Origin: Saccoglossus kowalevskii
Taxonomy: Eukaryota; Hemichordata; Enteropneusta; Harrimaniidae
NCBI RefSeq assembly: GCF_000003605.2
Contig: NW_003151754.1
Coordinates: forward strand, 418,413-461,335
Reading direction: 5' to 3'
DNA: 42,923 nucleotides
Below the pieces are notes generated by a model that had not been told where the DNA came from, ran no database searches, and saw only the letters and a list, made by a program, of their open reading frames with translations. Made by a program: the position numbers and the translations under genes. Positions 42,431 through 42,923 of the stretch are shown here, piece by piece; position 1 is the stretch's first letter, and every line of letters starts with the position of its first letter.

Positions 42431-42923
42431 GTGGGTAGACCATGCATGCTTGTTAACTCCATGCCACTAATGGGTGGGTAGACCATGCATGCTTGTTAAC
42501 TGCATGCCACTAATGGGTGGGTAGACCATGCATGCTTGTTAACTGCATGCCACTAATGGGTGGGTAGACCATGCATGCTTGTTAACTCTATGCTACTAAT
42601 GGGTGGGTAGACCATGCATGCTTGTTAACTCCATGCCACTAATGGGTGGGTAGACCATGCATGCTTGTTAACTGCATGCCACTAATAGGTGGGTAGACCA
42701 TGCATGCTTGTTAACTGCATGCCACTAATGGGTGGGTAGACCATGCATGCTTGTTAACCCCATGCCACTAATGGGTGGGTAGACCATGCATGCTTGTTAA
42801 CTGCATGCCACTAATAGGTGGGTAGACCATGCATGCTTGTTAACTGCATGCCACTAATGGGTGGGTAGACCATGCATGCTTGTTAACTCTATGCTACTAA
42901 TGGGTGGGTAGACCATGCATGCT
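42421..42923 (+). repeat. 43-base tandem array containing the exon 33 end and donor, at least 11.7 copies, cut by the window end
   Basis: Units start at 42421 and every 43 bases to 42894. The first ten bases (CCACTAATGG) are the last coding bases of exon 33, followed by the donor GTGGGT. Units then continue TAGACCATGCATGC, TTGTTAACT. Nearly every copy keeps the GG|GTGGGT junction (AGG|GTGGGT is altered to AATAGGTGGG in units 7 and 10). The CTACTAATGG variant occurs in units 5 and 12. Confidence 0.95.

Noticed and set aside
42429-42436. Alternative exon 33 donor GTGG|GTAGAC
   Set aside because: Possible, but GG|GTGGGT keeps the codon phase and residue (Gly/Ser before Glu) expected from the vertebrate protein.

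Overview
The window is animal nuclear DNA: AT-rich by eye, intron-dense and repeat-rich. It holds two conserved protein-coding genes in head-to-head orientation. All introns I could place are GT-AG and codon phases carry across every junction. Intron density, repeat content and protein similarity suggest a marine invertebrate (deuterostome or spiralian). I cannot name the species from sequence alone.

Layout. Positions 1-1977 are downstream of the first gene and hold a retrotransposon relic, two short tandem repeats and a 59-base hairpin. On the minus strand, 7957-1978 is a complete seven-exon CLYBL orthologue (mitochondrial citramalyl-CoA lyase-like, 342 codons plus stop). A 474-base gap (7958-8431) separates its start codon from that of ASCC3 and is probably a shared bidirectional promoter. 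On the plus strand, 8432 to the window end is ASCC3, the dual-cassette Ski2-like helicase of the ASC-1/ribosome-quality-control-trigger complex. I placed 33 exons giving 1848 complete codons. The gene runs off the right edge, and the last few hundred residues are missing.

The ASCC3 introns hold a DIRS-type tyrosine-recombinase retrotransposon with inverted terminal repeats and an internal complementary region (27279-30289). They also hold several small inverted-repeat elements, a possible solo LTR (33614-35333) inserted inside a 61-base satellite, a G-rich 35-base minisatellite (36365-37545), and an inverted repeat pair flanking exons 31-32.

The most unusual observation is that three independent tandem arrays in ASCC3 are built from an exon/intron junction. 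A 41-base array copies the end and donor of exon 13. A 119-base array copies the acceptor and start of exon 20. A 43-base array copies the end and donor of exon 33. Each multiplies a splice site beside the real one, and use of a decoy would introduce a stop codon. No prokaryotic, CRISPR, tRNA or rRNA feature was found. The two genes have no obvious shared pathway (mitochondrial C5-CoA metabolism versus alkylation repair and collided-ribosome rescue), so their adjacency is best read as shared promoter architecture.
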